This document shows positions 1 through 7,377 of a stretch of DNA of 16,776 nt, one piece after another; position 1 is the stretch's first letter, and every line of letters begins with the position of its first letter. The stretch lies in NCBI GenBank assembly GCA_002372175.1, contig DFIS01000085.1, positions 1 to 16,776 on the forward strand, written 5' to 3'. The translations under genes and the position numbers were made by a program. Under the pieces are notes generated by a model that had not been told where the DNA came from, did not search any database, and worked only from the letters and a program-made list of their open reading frames with translations. Origin of the DNA: Solobacterium sp. UBA3691 (GTDB lineage: Bacteria; Bacillota_I; Bacilli_A; Erysipelotrichales; Erysipelotrichaceae).

Positions 1-2391
1 TCAGAGATCATCCGCAGGTATGATGATATCTTTCATTTTGCCGGCGTGATGACACTTGAGGATACGGAAGCGGACAGTTACTGCGGGAAGAAGATATATA
101 CACCTGCGGATACGGAAGTACAGAGTGCGGATATGATCATCCTGACAGAGAGGGTCAGGCATGCGGAAGAAGCCTGGCAGACACTGCGGGAGCTCAGTCA
201 GAGGAACAGTATCCGGGTCGTGAATATGTACGGTGTGGATGAGGCAGAAGTCCACCGTGAATACGAAGAACTGCAGGACAGAAGTCTCAGGGACTGGCGG
301 AAGCTGATCAATACACACAGGGCGGTCGTCTTTGAACTGCTGGATGTCTATTTCGTACACGAGAGTGAAGACAGCGATGTCTATACGGTCAGAGATGATG
401 CTGTGCAGATGATCCGGAGAATGGCGCTGAAGCGGGGCCGGGATGTGCTCTTTTCCGTGCGGAAGTCATATCCGCTGGAGAAGCAGCTGGAACTGCTTGT
501 ACAGGCCGGGATCGCCCGGAACCGGGATGATGCACTGTCTCAGGTGATCATCCGGGAGGGAGAGGATCTCTCCTTCCGCTCACTCTCTGAGAAATACGGG
601 GGCAGTGTCCTGTATATCTGCAGCGGTCTTGTCAATGAGTTTATCCTGCCCAGGGGCTACGGTATCGATACGGTCAGATACCATGCGGATTACAGTAAGA
701 ACAGTATGACCTTCTATGATGCGGTGCACCGGATGATCGAGAGGGAACAGAAAGACAGTATGTCAGCCGGGTTTGACAGAGAAGAAATATGCCGGCAGAT
801 CGATGGCCATGAAGTGATCTCGTTTGATCTGTTTGATACTTTGCTGGTCAGAAGAACGCTGTATCCGCGGGATGTCTATGAACTGACGGAACAGAAGACC
901 GGTGTACAAGGCTATGCGAAGATGCGCATACAGGCGGAGGAAGCCTCCTGCGGCGGGGATATTCACCGGATTAAAGAGCTTCTGGCAGAGATCATGTGTA
1001 TACCGGAAGAAGAGAGTCAGCGTCTGATCGAAGCGGAGATGGAGACCGAGCGGGAAGTTCTGCTGGTGCGTGAGGATGTCAGGGGTCTCTTTGAACATGC
1101 ACGGATGCAGGGAAAGCGCATCGTGATCACCAGTGATATGTATATGACACCGCCGATGCTTGCACAATTGCTTCAGGAGCACGGCATATGCGGGTATGAG
1201 AAGATCTTTGTGTCGTGTGCCTGCGGGGTATCCAAGACATCTGGACTGTTTGACAGGGTCAGAGAATATGCCGGTACGGACAGTATCCTGCATATCGGTG
1301 ATGATATGCATGCGGATATTGAGAGTGCCGGGATCTTCGGCATCGATGCCTGCCTGGTTCCTTCCGTGCGTGATATGGCGGCAGCTTCGGGCTGGGACAT
1401 GGTCATGATCCTGGCCCAGAGTCTTGCGGAGAGATGTCTTGTCGGTCTTTGCGTCAGTGAGATCTTCGGCAAAACGACGATCAGTCAGGATGAGCGGTTT
1501 GCGGCAGGTGCCTGTGTACCGGTGATCCTGTGCTATCTGCTGTGGCTTCAGAATGTACTGCCTGCTTCGGGATGCGAGCGTATCCTGTTTCAGGCCCGTG
1601 ACGGGTATATCCTGACAGATCTCTATGAGATGCTCAGGAAGAAAGATCCTGGATTGCCTGCAGGTCAGTACTTCCATACGGGCAGACATGCGGCTTTTCT
1701 GCCTGTCTGTGCCGGGATGAAGAATATAGCGCTGTTACCCGAAACAGAGCCGCCAATGACCTTAAAAGAGGTCCTGCACGGGTTCTATGATATTCCCGCG
1801 GAGGATATGGGGAATACGGACATGGAGCTTGCGGAGTGGCTGTCTATGCACAGGGAATACATGGAAAAGCGGCAGACAGAAGCACTGCAGGCATCACTTG
1901 CCTACTTTGCAGGAAGCGGACTGCAGCAGGGACATACCTATGCACTGATGGATTTCTTCGCATCCGGGACAACGGAGAACCTGCTCAAGCAGTATGTACC
2001 GTTTACCCTGAAGGGATACTACTTCGGATATCATCTGTTCAGCTCGGAGGATACGGAGCGTGCGTACTGTTTTGGACCTGAACATGAACAGATCCGGATG
2101 AAATATATCGAGATGGAGAAGATCATGACTTCCCCTGAGCCTTCCCTGCGTACTTATACAGAAGAGGGGATCCCGGTATTCCAGAAGGAAGTCCGCAGTG
2201 ATAAGGAGATCAACCGGGTCATGGATATGCAGGAAGTGATCAGACGTATATGCATGATGTATCTGGAGATGTTCGCTCAGCCGGGGTGGATGATCGATCC
2301 GGATCTCGCGGAAGAGATGTATGCGGCATCGGGAAGCAGGGATATACTGAAAGGTGTTTATGATGACTGGGGACAGTTTACATACCGTTGA
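1..2391 (+). CDS. Tandem HAD-domain surface-glycan protein (COG5610-like), 5' partial
   Basis: The frame is open to the left edge, so the real start lies upstream; residue numbers count from base 1. From the N terminus I see: a Rossmann-like end (about 1-90); a HAD-like segment whose catalytic residues are lost (about 108-220); an intact HAD phosphatase-like domain (about 268-450); and a long C-terminal region. The intact domain has motif I FDLFDTLL (nucleophile D276, acid/base Asp position replaced by F278), motif II ITSDMY (T377), motif III K412 and motif IV HIGDD (D434, D435). The C-terminal region carries ILFQARDGYIL and MDFFASGTTENL, motifs I associate with COG5610-type proteins of capsule and surface-glycan loci. 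The substrate is unknown; a role in building or modifying a surface glycan is inferred from the overlapping LicD gene. The gene overlaps the next one by about 32 bases, implying translational coupling. Overall class is fairly sure, function is not. Confidence 0.8.
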   Translation, partial: SEIIRRYDDIFHFAGVMTLEDTEADSYCGKKIYTPADTEVQSADMIILTERVRHAEEAWQTLRELSQRNSIRVVNMYGVDEAEVHREYEELQDRSLRDWRKLINTHRAVVFELLDVYFVHESEDSDVYTVRDDAVQMIRRMALKRGRDVLFSVRKSYPLEKQLELLVQAGIARNRDDALSQVIIREGEDLSFRSLSEKYGGSVLYICSGLVNEFILPRGYGIDTVRYHADYSKNSMTFYDAVHRMIEREQKDSMSAGFDREEICRQIDGHEVISFDLFDTLLVRRTLYPRDVYELTEQKTGVQGYAKMRIQAEEASCGGDIHRIKELLAEIMCIPEEESQRLIEAEMETEREVLLVREDVRGLFEHARMQGKRIVITSDMYMTPPMLAQLLQEHGICGYEKIFVSCACGVSKTSGLFDRVREYAGTDSILHIGDDMHADIESAGIFGIDACLVPSVRDMAAASGWDMVMILAQSLAERCLVGLCVSEIFGKTTISQDERFAAGACVPVILCYLLWLQNVLPASGCERILFQARDGYILTDLYEMLRKKDPGLPAGQYFHTGRHAAFLPVCAGMKNIALLPETEPPMTLKEVLHGFYDIPAEDMGNTDMELAEWLSMHREYMEKRQTEALQASLAYFAGSGLQQGHTYALMDFFASGTTENLLKQYVPFTLKGYYFGYHLFSSEDTERAYCFGPEHEQIRMKYIEMEKIMTSPEPSLRTYTEEGIPVFQKEVRSDKEINRVMDMQEVIRRICMMYLEMFAQPGWMIDPDLAEEMYAASGSRDILKGVYDDWGQFTYR

Positions 2392-4714
2392 AAACTACAG
2401 GATACGGAAGATGATGCGTCAGGGAGACCCTGACCGTAACGATCCGATCGGTGTATACCACCTGTCGGATCTTCGTCATGGCCTTCTGAACTGGTATCCG
2501 TTTGCGGAGAATGCGCGTATTCTCGAACTGGGGTGCGGATTCGGGGCTCTGACCGGCCTGCTGATCGAAAAGGGTGCCCATGTCGATGCGGTGGATAGAG
2601 ATGCAGAGCGTGTGCAGGCGGTACAGGAACGCTTTAGTGATACGGAGAAGCTGTCTGTATACACCGAAGATATCCGGACATACAGGCCGCAGGAAACATA
2701 TGACTGTATCGTGATCATCGATCTGCTGGAAGAATACGAGGGGGAGAGAGAAGAGCTGATCCGCAGGTGTTCATCATGGCTGAAGGATGACGGTGTGCTC
2801 CTGCTTGGCTTCCGCAACCGCAATGGTGTGAAATACCGCTGCGGGGCTCTGGATGAGTATGTGACAGAGATCTTTGATACATCACGTCTTCTGGACATGC
2901 AGGAAGCAGTAAGCATCACAGCACCGTATTTCCCCTGCCTGTACAGATATTACATCATGCCGGATGTACGCTTCCCCCAGGGTGTATATACAGACGCATA
3001 CATGCCGAAGTATACGATGCGGGACAGGATCATCCCCGTGGATTACTTTGACAGTCCTTTGATCCGCAATGAGGCAGACCTGTATGATGAACTGATCAGG
3101 GATCATACACTGGGTGAATACAGTAATTACTGTCTGCTGGAAGGCCGGAAACAGCCGCCGGTGAAGCGCGTGATCACAGCATCTCTGTCCATGGACAGAA
3201 GCCGGGACAGGGCAATTCCGACGATCATCTATGACGATGGTACGGCGGAGAAAAGAGCGCTGTATCCGGAAGGAAAGGCAGTGCTTGAACGTTCATACCG
3301 GAATCTCGAGGAACTGAAGGCGCGGGGATTATCCACTGTAGCGCAGAAGCCGGAAGACGGCAGGATCATCATGCCGGTCATCACCGAGAAACAATTGACG
3401 GATCATATACAGGAGCTCTGTCTGCAGAACAAAACGGAAGAGATATACCGGGTATTTGAGCAGATGTATGCCAATATCCTGCAGTCATCGGATACAGAGG
3501 GACAGGATGTATACGGCAGTCCTGTGCTGGTCAAGGCATATACGGATATGATCCCGTACAATGCGTTTATCTCTGAACAGGGGATACGGTACTATGACCA
3601 GGAATTTACCAGGGAACATTGTCCGGCAGGCTATGTCATGTTCAGGGCTGTCTTCTATACGTATATCCACATTCCGGAGCTGGCACAGCTGATCACAAGG
3701 AAACAGATGTGTGAGCACTTTGGTCTGACGGAAGACGCGTGGAATGCGTACATGGGGATGGAGATGGACTTCCTGGAACAGGTCAGAAACTGGACGGATA
3801 CGGATAAGCTGCGTCCCGATCCCGAAAGGATCGCGGAGAACCGCCGGCATCTGCAGGGAACCGAAGCAGAATACAGGTTCCGGGATGTACACCGGGTACA
3901 GCTCGATCTGCTGAAACGGTTTGACCGGATCTGTCAGGAAAACGGCCTGCGCTACATTGCCCTGCACGGTACGATGCTGGGGGCTGTGCGTCACCATGGC
4001 TTTATCCCCTGGGATGATGATGTGGATCTAGGCATGCCAAGAGAAGACTACGAGAAGCTGATCACACTCGGTGTATCGGATGAGCACTACTTCCTGCAGA
4101 ATCCCTACAATGACAGAGGGTGCTTTAACGGCGGATATGCCTGTTTCCGCAGAACGGATACAGCCGCAATGCGTGAAGAAAACATGTATCACTGGTGTCA
4201 TGAGGGCATCGGTATCGATATCTTCCCGCTGGACCATTGCGAACCGGACAAGCTGGAGATGATGCAGAAACGGGTAACGGATATCCAGCGGCTTCTCTAT
4301 GCCAGAGTATATGCACACGGGGAGCCGGTGCTGAAGGATCTGACAAAGGGGCAGAGAAGAAGACTGACGGTACTGGCCAGGACGATTCCGTACAGGGTCT
4401 TGCTGAAGATGCTGAAGATGCGGCTGATGTCCGGCAAAGCAACAGGATACCGGGCAGTGCTGGCATGTTACTACGGGAAGGGGAAGAATTACATCACCTA
4501 CCGGGAGGAAGATCTTGAACATGCCGTACGCATGCCGTTTGAGGATATGACCCTGCCGGTGCCGGGCAACCATGAACAGTATCTGAAGCTGCGCTATGGT
4601 GATACATACATGGATATACCGAAGCAGAGACACCCGAAGCATACAGAGATATACTATGATACCAGACGGTCATACCGGGACTGTACATGGGCGAAACCGG
4701 AGAATGACAGATAA
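2360..4714 (+). CDS. Class I SAM methyltransferase - middle domain - LicD multidomain protein
   Basis: A 784-residue protein. Residues about 45-160 form a class I methyltransferase with the SAM-binding motif ILELGCGFG (E56, G58, G60) and a later acidic VDRD. Residues about 245-500 are not confidently recognised; the pattern around ITASLSMDRSRDRA, an acidic IIYDDG and a later YYDQEF recalls the kinase-like domains that follow methyltransferases in some O-antigen chain terminators, but this is weak. Residues about 515-780 are a LicD/fukutin-type nucleotidyl- or phospho-transferase domain with GTMLGAVRHHGFIPW followed by the metal-binding WDDDVD (W551, D552-D554, D556). LicD proteins attach phosphocholine or similar phospho-groups to surface glycans. 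I prefer the ATG at 2360 (or 2363) over the GTG at 2354, because AAAGG at 2350-2354 sits 5 to 8 bases upstream of these ATGs. It is probably the last gene of the glycan operon, since a terminator follows. Confidence 0.85.
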   Translation: MMTGDSLHTVENYRIRKMMRQGDPDRNDPIGVYHLSDLRHGLLNWYPFAENARILELGCGFGALTGLLIEKGAHVDAVDRDAERVQAVQERFSDTEKLSVYTEDIRTYRPQETYDCIVIIDLLEEYEGEREELIRRCSSWLKDDGVLLLGFRNRNGVKYRCGALDEYVTEIFDTSRLLDMQEAVSITAPYFPCLYRYYIMPDVRFPQGVYTDAYMPKYTMRDRIIPVDYFDSPLIRNEADLYDELIRDHTLGEYSNYCLLEGRKQPPVKRVITASLSMDRSRDRAIPTIIYDDGTAEKRALYPEGKAVLERSYRNLEELKARGLSTVAQKPEDGRIIMPVITEKQLTDHIQELCLQNKTEEIYRVFEQMYANILQSSDTEGQDVYGSPVLVKAYTDMIPYNAFISEQGIRYYDQEFTREHCPAGYVMFRAVFYTYIHIPELAQLITRKQMCEHFGLTEDAWNAYMGMEMDFLEQVRNWTDTDKLRPDPERIAENRRHLQGTEAEYRFRDVHRVQLDLLKRFDRICQENGLRYIALHGTMLGAVRHHGFIPWDDDVDLGMPREDYEKLITLGVSDEHYFLQNPYNDRGCFNGGYACFRRTDTAAMREENMYHWCHEGIGIDIFPLDHCEPDKLEMMQKRVTDIQRLLYARVYAHGEPVLKDLTKGQRRRLTVLARTIPYRVLLKMLKMRLMSGKATGYRAVLACYYGKGKNYITYREEDLEHAVRMPFEDMTLPVPGNHEQYLKLRYGDTYMDIPKQRHPKHTEIYYDTRRSYRDCTWAKPENDR

Positions 4715-4724
4715 CTGTATAACC

Positions 4725-4750
4725 AAAGAACTCGCAAAAGAGTTCTTTTT
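4725..4750 (+). terminator. Intrinsic terminator of the glycan operon
   Basis: A perfect 9-bp stem (AAAGAACTC at 4725-4733, GAGTTCTTT at 4740-4748) encloses a 6-base loop, and the 3' arm runs into a T-rich tract. It lies 10 bases after the methyltransferase-LicD stop codon and just before the padR promoter, so it separates the two units. Confidence 0.9.
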
Positions 4751-4753
4751 CTG

Positions 4754-4782
4754 TTGACAACTATATCGGCAAACGATATATT
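4754..4782 (+). promoter_or_regulatory. Consensus promoter of the padR-DUF2812 operon
   Basis: The -35 box TTGACA (4754-4759) and the -10 box TATATT (4777-4782) are separated by exactly 17 bases. The predicted transcript start is near 4789, giving a leader of roughly 23 bases that consists almost entirely of the second operator-like dyad. The -35 box abuts the upstream terminator. Confidence 0.9.
4762..4780. promoter_or_regulatory. Operator-like dyad O1 over the padR -10 region
   Basis: A perfect inverted repeat TATATCG-N5-CGATATA (arms 4762-4768 and 4774-4780) covers the spacer and most of the -10 box. Its arms and 5-base spacer match the second dyad at 4791-4811. PadR-family repressors commonly autoregulate through AT-rich dyads at their own promoter, so this is the likely repressor site. 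The binding protein is inferred, not shown. Confidence 0.75.
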
Positions 4783-4790
4783 GTAAGTGG

Positions 4791-4811
4791 ATATATCGGG
4801 AGGCGATATAT
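4791..4811. promoter_or_regulatory. Operator-like dyad O2 enclosing the padR ribosome binding site
   Basis: ATATATCG (4791-4798) and CGATATAT (4804-4811) are perfect inverted arms, and the 5 bases between them, GGAGG, are the Shine-Dalgarno sequence of padR. The ATG starts at the very next base (4812). The dyad centre is 30 bp, about three helical turns, from the centre of O1, which suits side-by-side dimer binding. In the RNA the same bases can form an 8-bp hairpin with the ribosome site in its loop. Confidence 0.75.
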
Positions 4812-5135
4812 ATGAGTGATTCGATCATACTGACGGAAGCTGCGTATTATATCCTGCTGGCACTAATCAGACCTAATCACGGTTACGGGATCATGCAGGA
4901 AGCCGAAAGACTCTCGGAAGGCAGAGTCAGGCTCGCGGCAGGGACATTGTACGGGGCATTAAACAACATGGTGGAGAAGAAGTGGATCAGACAGCTGCAG
5001 GATGAACCGGGAAGCCGGAAGAAGCAGTATGTGATCACACAGGAAGGAAGAGGAGTACTGGAAGAGGAGCTTGCCAGGCTGCAGGCGATGGTAAGCGAAG
5101 GACTCAGTATTCTGCAGGAGAATGAAAATGACTAA
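4812..5135 (+). CDS. PadR-family transcriptional regulator
   Basis: A 107-residue winged-helix regulator. The hallmark PadR pattern is present: an N-terminal hydrophobic helix, HGYGIMQEAERLS (23-35), then AAGTLYGALNNMVEKKWI (42-59), a basic wing with SRKKQYVIT, and a short C-terminal dimerisation helix. This is the short PadR subfamily size. Proteins of this family sense small molecules or membrane-related signals and repress nearby genes. The start is fixed by GGAGG at 4799-4803. The gene overlaps its partner, a DUF2812 membrane protein, by 8 bases; PadR-DUF2812 pairs are a common arrangement. The two identical dyads at its promoter suggest autorepression. Confidence 0.93.
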   Translation: MSDSIILTEAAYYILLALIRPNHGYGIMQEAERLSEGRVRLAAGTLYGALNNMVEKKWIRQLQDEPGSRKKQYVITQEGRGVLEEELARLQAMVSEGLSILQENEND

Positions 5136-5628
5136 AACGGTATGGAAATGGTTCTTTGTCTGGGACTTTGAAAAAGAAGAAGAGTGGCTTAATGAGATGG
5201 CAGAGCAGGGCTGGATCCTGTCTTCGGTCGGCTGGTGCAGATATGTCTTTACGAAGGGTGAACCGGGTGCGTATACGATCCGTCTTGAAATGAGAGGATA
5301 TGATCAGGAGTATATCTCGTTTATGGAAGAGACCGGAGCTGAGTATATCGGCAGAGTACTGCAGTGGCTGTACTTCCGCAAGCCTGCTTCGGAAGGAAGC
5401 TTTGATCTCTACTCGGATATTGATTCACGGATCGCGCATCTGCGGAGGATCGCGGTAATGCTGAAGATGATCGGTGCTGCCAATCTCATGATCGGTATAG
5501 TCAATACGCTCGGGGTATCCCGGGCAGGAGTGATCAACCTGCTTTGTGCGGCATTACTGATGTATGGTCTTGGCAGGATCGACGGAAAGATCGAGAGTCT
5601 GCAGAAAGACAGACTGCTGAGAGAGTAG
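5128..5628 (+). CDS. DUF2812 domain-containing membrane protein
   Basis: A protein of about 166 residues. Its N-terminal soluble part shows the DUF2812 pattern: KWFFVWDFEKEEEWLNEMA near the start, then GW and a Y/F-rich stretch. Two hydrophobic segments (about residues 110-127 and 132-150) form a C-terminal membrane hairpin, and a short basic tail follows. I choose the ATG at 5128 rather than 5122, because AGGAG at 5116-5120 gives a 7-base spacing to 5128 but only 1 base to 5122. DUF2812 has no assigned biochemistry that I know of; in this setting it is probably controlled by, or a signalling partner of, the PadR protein encoded just upstream. Confidence 0.88.
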   Translation: MTKTVWKWFFVWDFEKEEEWLNEMAEQGWILSSVGWCRYVFTKGEPGAYTIRLEMRGYDQEYISFMEETGAEYIGRVLQWLYFRKPASEGSFDLYSDIDSRIAHLRRIAVMLKMIGAANLMIGIVNTLGVSRAGVINLLCAALLMYGLGRIDGKIESLQKDRLLRE

Positions 5629-5645
5629 TATACACACACTATAAT
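5617..5645 (+). promoter_or_regulatory. Candidate promoter for the DUF4298-Nudix pair
   Basis: A perfect -10 TATAAT (5640-5645) lies 17 bases after CTGAGA (5617-5622), a 4/6 match to the -35 consensus inside the end of the DUF2812 gene. The predicted start near 5652 leaves a short leader before the ATG at 5667, and GTGAGGT at 5654-5660 serves as ribosome site. Confidence 0.6.
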
Positions 5646-5666
5646 AAGAGTAAGTGAGGTCCGATA

Positions 5667-5972
5667 ATGACACAGACAGAACGCATTATCATGATGGAAG
5701 AGTATCTGGACAGTACCGATAAAGCCCTGAATGATCTGGAAAAAGCTCTGGACGCATATATGTCCGCACGGGAGAAGATCAAGGCCCTGGATGCCTATTA
5801 CGGCAGTCAGGAGTGGTTTGATGATCTCCGTGACGACGAAGAGGGCAGACTTCCCGCAGATCTCAAGCGCGGTGTACTCTCGGAAGACGGGATCTATGAT
5901 GTACTGATGAAGGACAAGGAGCTGCCGGTACGTATGCTGGAGTGTGCTGCTGAGATCCTGAAGAACCAGTAG
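5667..5972 (+). CDS. DUF4298 family protein
   Basis: A 101-residue, strongly acidic, mostly helical soluble protein. It matches the DUF4298 pattern as I know it: an N-terminal helix with EEYLD and AMP-like charge alternation, then ALDAYYGSQEWFDDL, a DDEEGRLPADLKRGVLSEDG block (58-77), and a short terminal helix. The function of the family is unknown. It probably begins a two-gene transcript with the Nudix hydrolase, 21 bases downstream, and has its own TATAAT promoter. It has no signal peptide or membrane segment. Confidence 0.88.
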   Translation: MTQTERIIMMEEYLDSTDKALNDLEKALDAYMSAREKIKALDAYYGSQEWFDDLRDDEEGRLPADLKRGVLSEDGIYDVLMKDKELPVRMLECAAEILKNQ

Positions 5973-5993
5973 AGCAGTACTGCGAGATGAAGT

Positions 5994-6536
5994 ATGAAGA
6001 TACCTGAAATGAATTACTGCATGCACTGCGGGACAAAACTGATCCGTAAGCATCTGGATGGTGAAGGGGAGATCCCCTACTGTCCGACCTGCGGGGAATA
6101 CCGTTTCCCGGTCTTTAATACAGCAGTATCGATGATCGTACTGAATCAGGCAAAGGACAGGATCCTGATGATCAGACAGTACGGCGGTGATGAGTATATC
6201 CTCGTAGCCGGGTATGTAAACAAGGGCGAGGATGCCGAGGATGCGGTAAAGCGTGAAGTCAGTGAAGAGATGGGACTGAACGTATGCGGTATGTCCTTCA
6301 ACCGCAGTCATTACTATGCGCCTTCCAACACGCTGATGCTGAATTATGCAGTGACGGTCAGCGGTGAGGAACATAATAACAGCGAGGTGGATTCCTGGGC
6401 CTGGTTTACCTTCGAGGAAGCCCGGGAGAGAATAAGAAAAAACAGCCTGGCCAAGGCATTCCTGCTCGGCTGGCTGGATGGTGTGTTTGTCTTTCCTGAT
6501 AAACCTGCAGAACCCTGCCGGTCAGTCAGCATCTGA
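5994..6536 (+). CDS. Zinc-ribbon Nudix hydrolase (NudC-like)
   Basis: A 180-residue protein. An N-terminal zinc ribbon has C9-X2-C12 and C30-X2-C33. The Nudix box follows at residues 73-95 (G73, E79, then REVSEEMGL at 87-95) and fits the GX5EX7REUXEEXGU consensus fully, so Mg2+-dependent pyrophosphohydrolase activity is expected. The zinc ribbon plus Nudix order resembles NADH pyrophosphatase NudC, but the protein is shorter and the NudC signature SQPWPFPxS is replaced by NRSHYYAPS, so the substrate may differ from NADH. The ribosome site (GAGATGA) is weak, which fits co-transcription with the DUF4298 gene. The 3' end overlaps the convergent AraC-type gene by 15 bases. Confidence 0.88.
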   Translation: MKIPEMNYCMHCGTKLIRKHLDGEGEIPYCPTCGEYRFPVFNTAVSMIVLNQAKDRILMIRQYGGDEYILVAGYVNKGEDAEDAVKREVSEEMGLNVCGMSFNRSHYYAPSNTLMLNYAVTVSGEEHNNSEVDSWAWFTFEEARERIRKNSLAKAFLLGWLDGVFVFPDKPAEPCRSVSI

Positions 6537-7307
6537 ACCTGTCTGACTTCCGCGGGTATTCTCAATATACTCGTTGGGGGTAAAACCGGTCTCTTCGTGG
6601 AAGACCTTGGTAAAGTAACTCTGCGAACAGAATGACAGTGAATTGGAGATCTCTGCCAGAGATGACGAAGAATTCAGCAACATGATCTTTGCCATCTCTA
6701 TTTTCTGTTTGCGCACGAAGCGGGAGAAGGTAACACCTGTTTCGGTGCGGAACAGATGTGACAGATAGTCCGGTGTAACATACAGGGAACTTGCTACATC
6801 CTTCAGCGTAATATTCGTATACAGATACTTATGGATATAATTGATTGCACGTCTGACAAGACGGGATAGCTTCGGGTTGCCGGCCTGGTCAACCTCGGAA
6901 GCCCCGGCATTGCGCAGTGACGCAAATGTGGAGTAAGCCTGGAAGTTCCATTCGACTGCTTCCTCACGTGTGATGTCGAAGTCCAGGTTCTGAAGATACA
7001 TGTCAGAGATCGCAAAGGCGATTGCTTCCGGCATGCCTGCGTAAATGAAATTACGTGTGATCAATGTCAGGGAGGCTACACAGCCGAAGATCAGCTGCTT
7101 CTGAGGATCCTTGGACATCTCACCCATACGGTCCGGATTAAAGAGTTCCAGCACGATCTCGGGTGTACGCGGATCATTGTTGATGATCGCAGTACGCAGA
7201 CGCATCTCGTCCGCAAAGCCGATATCCCGGTGGGGATCCTTAGCCTGGATGAAATTATAGACGCTTAAAGCATCCAATTTTGTGTTTTCATTCTGGACCT
7301 TACTCAT
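6522..7307 (-). CDS. AraC-family transcriptional regulator with helical N-terminal domain
   Basis: A 261-residue protein. The C-terminal 100 residues are a two-HTH AraC domain: ITLKDVASSLYVTPDYLSHL for the first helix-turn-helix, and LAEISNSLSFCSQSYFTKVF with the conserved GFTPNEYI for the second. The N-terminal 150 residues lack a cupin fold signature. They show the helical pattern LSKDP-like MSKDPQKQ, then a TLITRNFIYAG-type segment and AFAISDMYLQ, as in AraC regulators of the YSIRK-associated kind. The effector is unknown. The gene lies downstream of a terminated MATE gene on the same strand and converges with the Nudix gene. It could control the MATE gene or the nearby galactoside operon; nothing in the sequence decides this. 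Confidence 0.92.
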   Translation of the reverse strand: MSKVQNENTKLDALSVYNFIQAKDPHRDIGFADEMRLRTAIINNDPRTPEIVLELFNPDRMGEMSKDPQKQLIFGCVASLTLITRNFIYAGMPEAIAFAISDMYLQNLDFDITREEAVEWNFQAYSTFASLRNAGASEVDQAGNPKLSRLVRRAINYIHKYLYTNITLKDVASSLYVTPDYLSHLFRTETGVTFSRFVRKQKIEMAKIMLLNSSSSLAEISNSLSFCSQSYFTKVFHEETGFTPNEYIENTRGSQTGSDAD

Positions 7308-7334
7308 AATCTCATGATAGTTTACGGTATTTGA

Positions 7335-7363
7335 AAAGTAAAGATATATTATATGACAGTCAA
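7335..7363 (-). promoter_or_regulatory. Candidate promoter of the AraC-family gene
   Basis: Read on the minus strand, TTGACT (7363-7358) is followed after 17 bases by TACTTT (7340-7335). The predicted start is near 7328, about 20 bases before the start codon. An alternative -10 TATAAT at 7353-7348 is a better hexamer but has no good -35 box. The gene's ribosome site is weak. Confidence 0.45.
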
Positions 7364-7377
7364 GTTATGTGCAGAAG

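Noticed and set aside
46..48. GTG as the start of the first gene
   Set aside because: The frame is open to the left edge and the upstream residues continue a plausible domain, so the gene is cut by the window instead.
763..1689. Open frame (308 codons) on the minus strand
   Set aside because: Antisense to the HAD domain with all four motifs on the plus strand; no start signals or fold.
5409..6374. Open frame (321 codons) on the minus strand
   Set aside because: It runs across three supported plus-strand genes and their intergenic promoter and shows no protein family.
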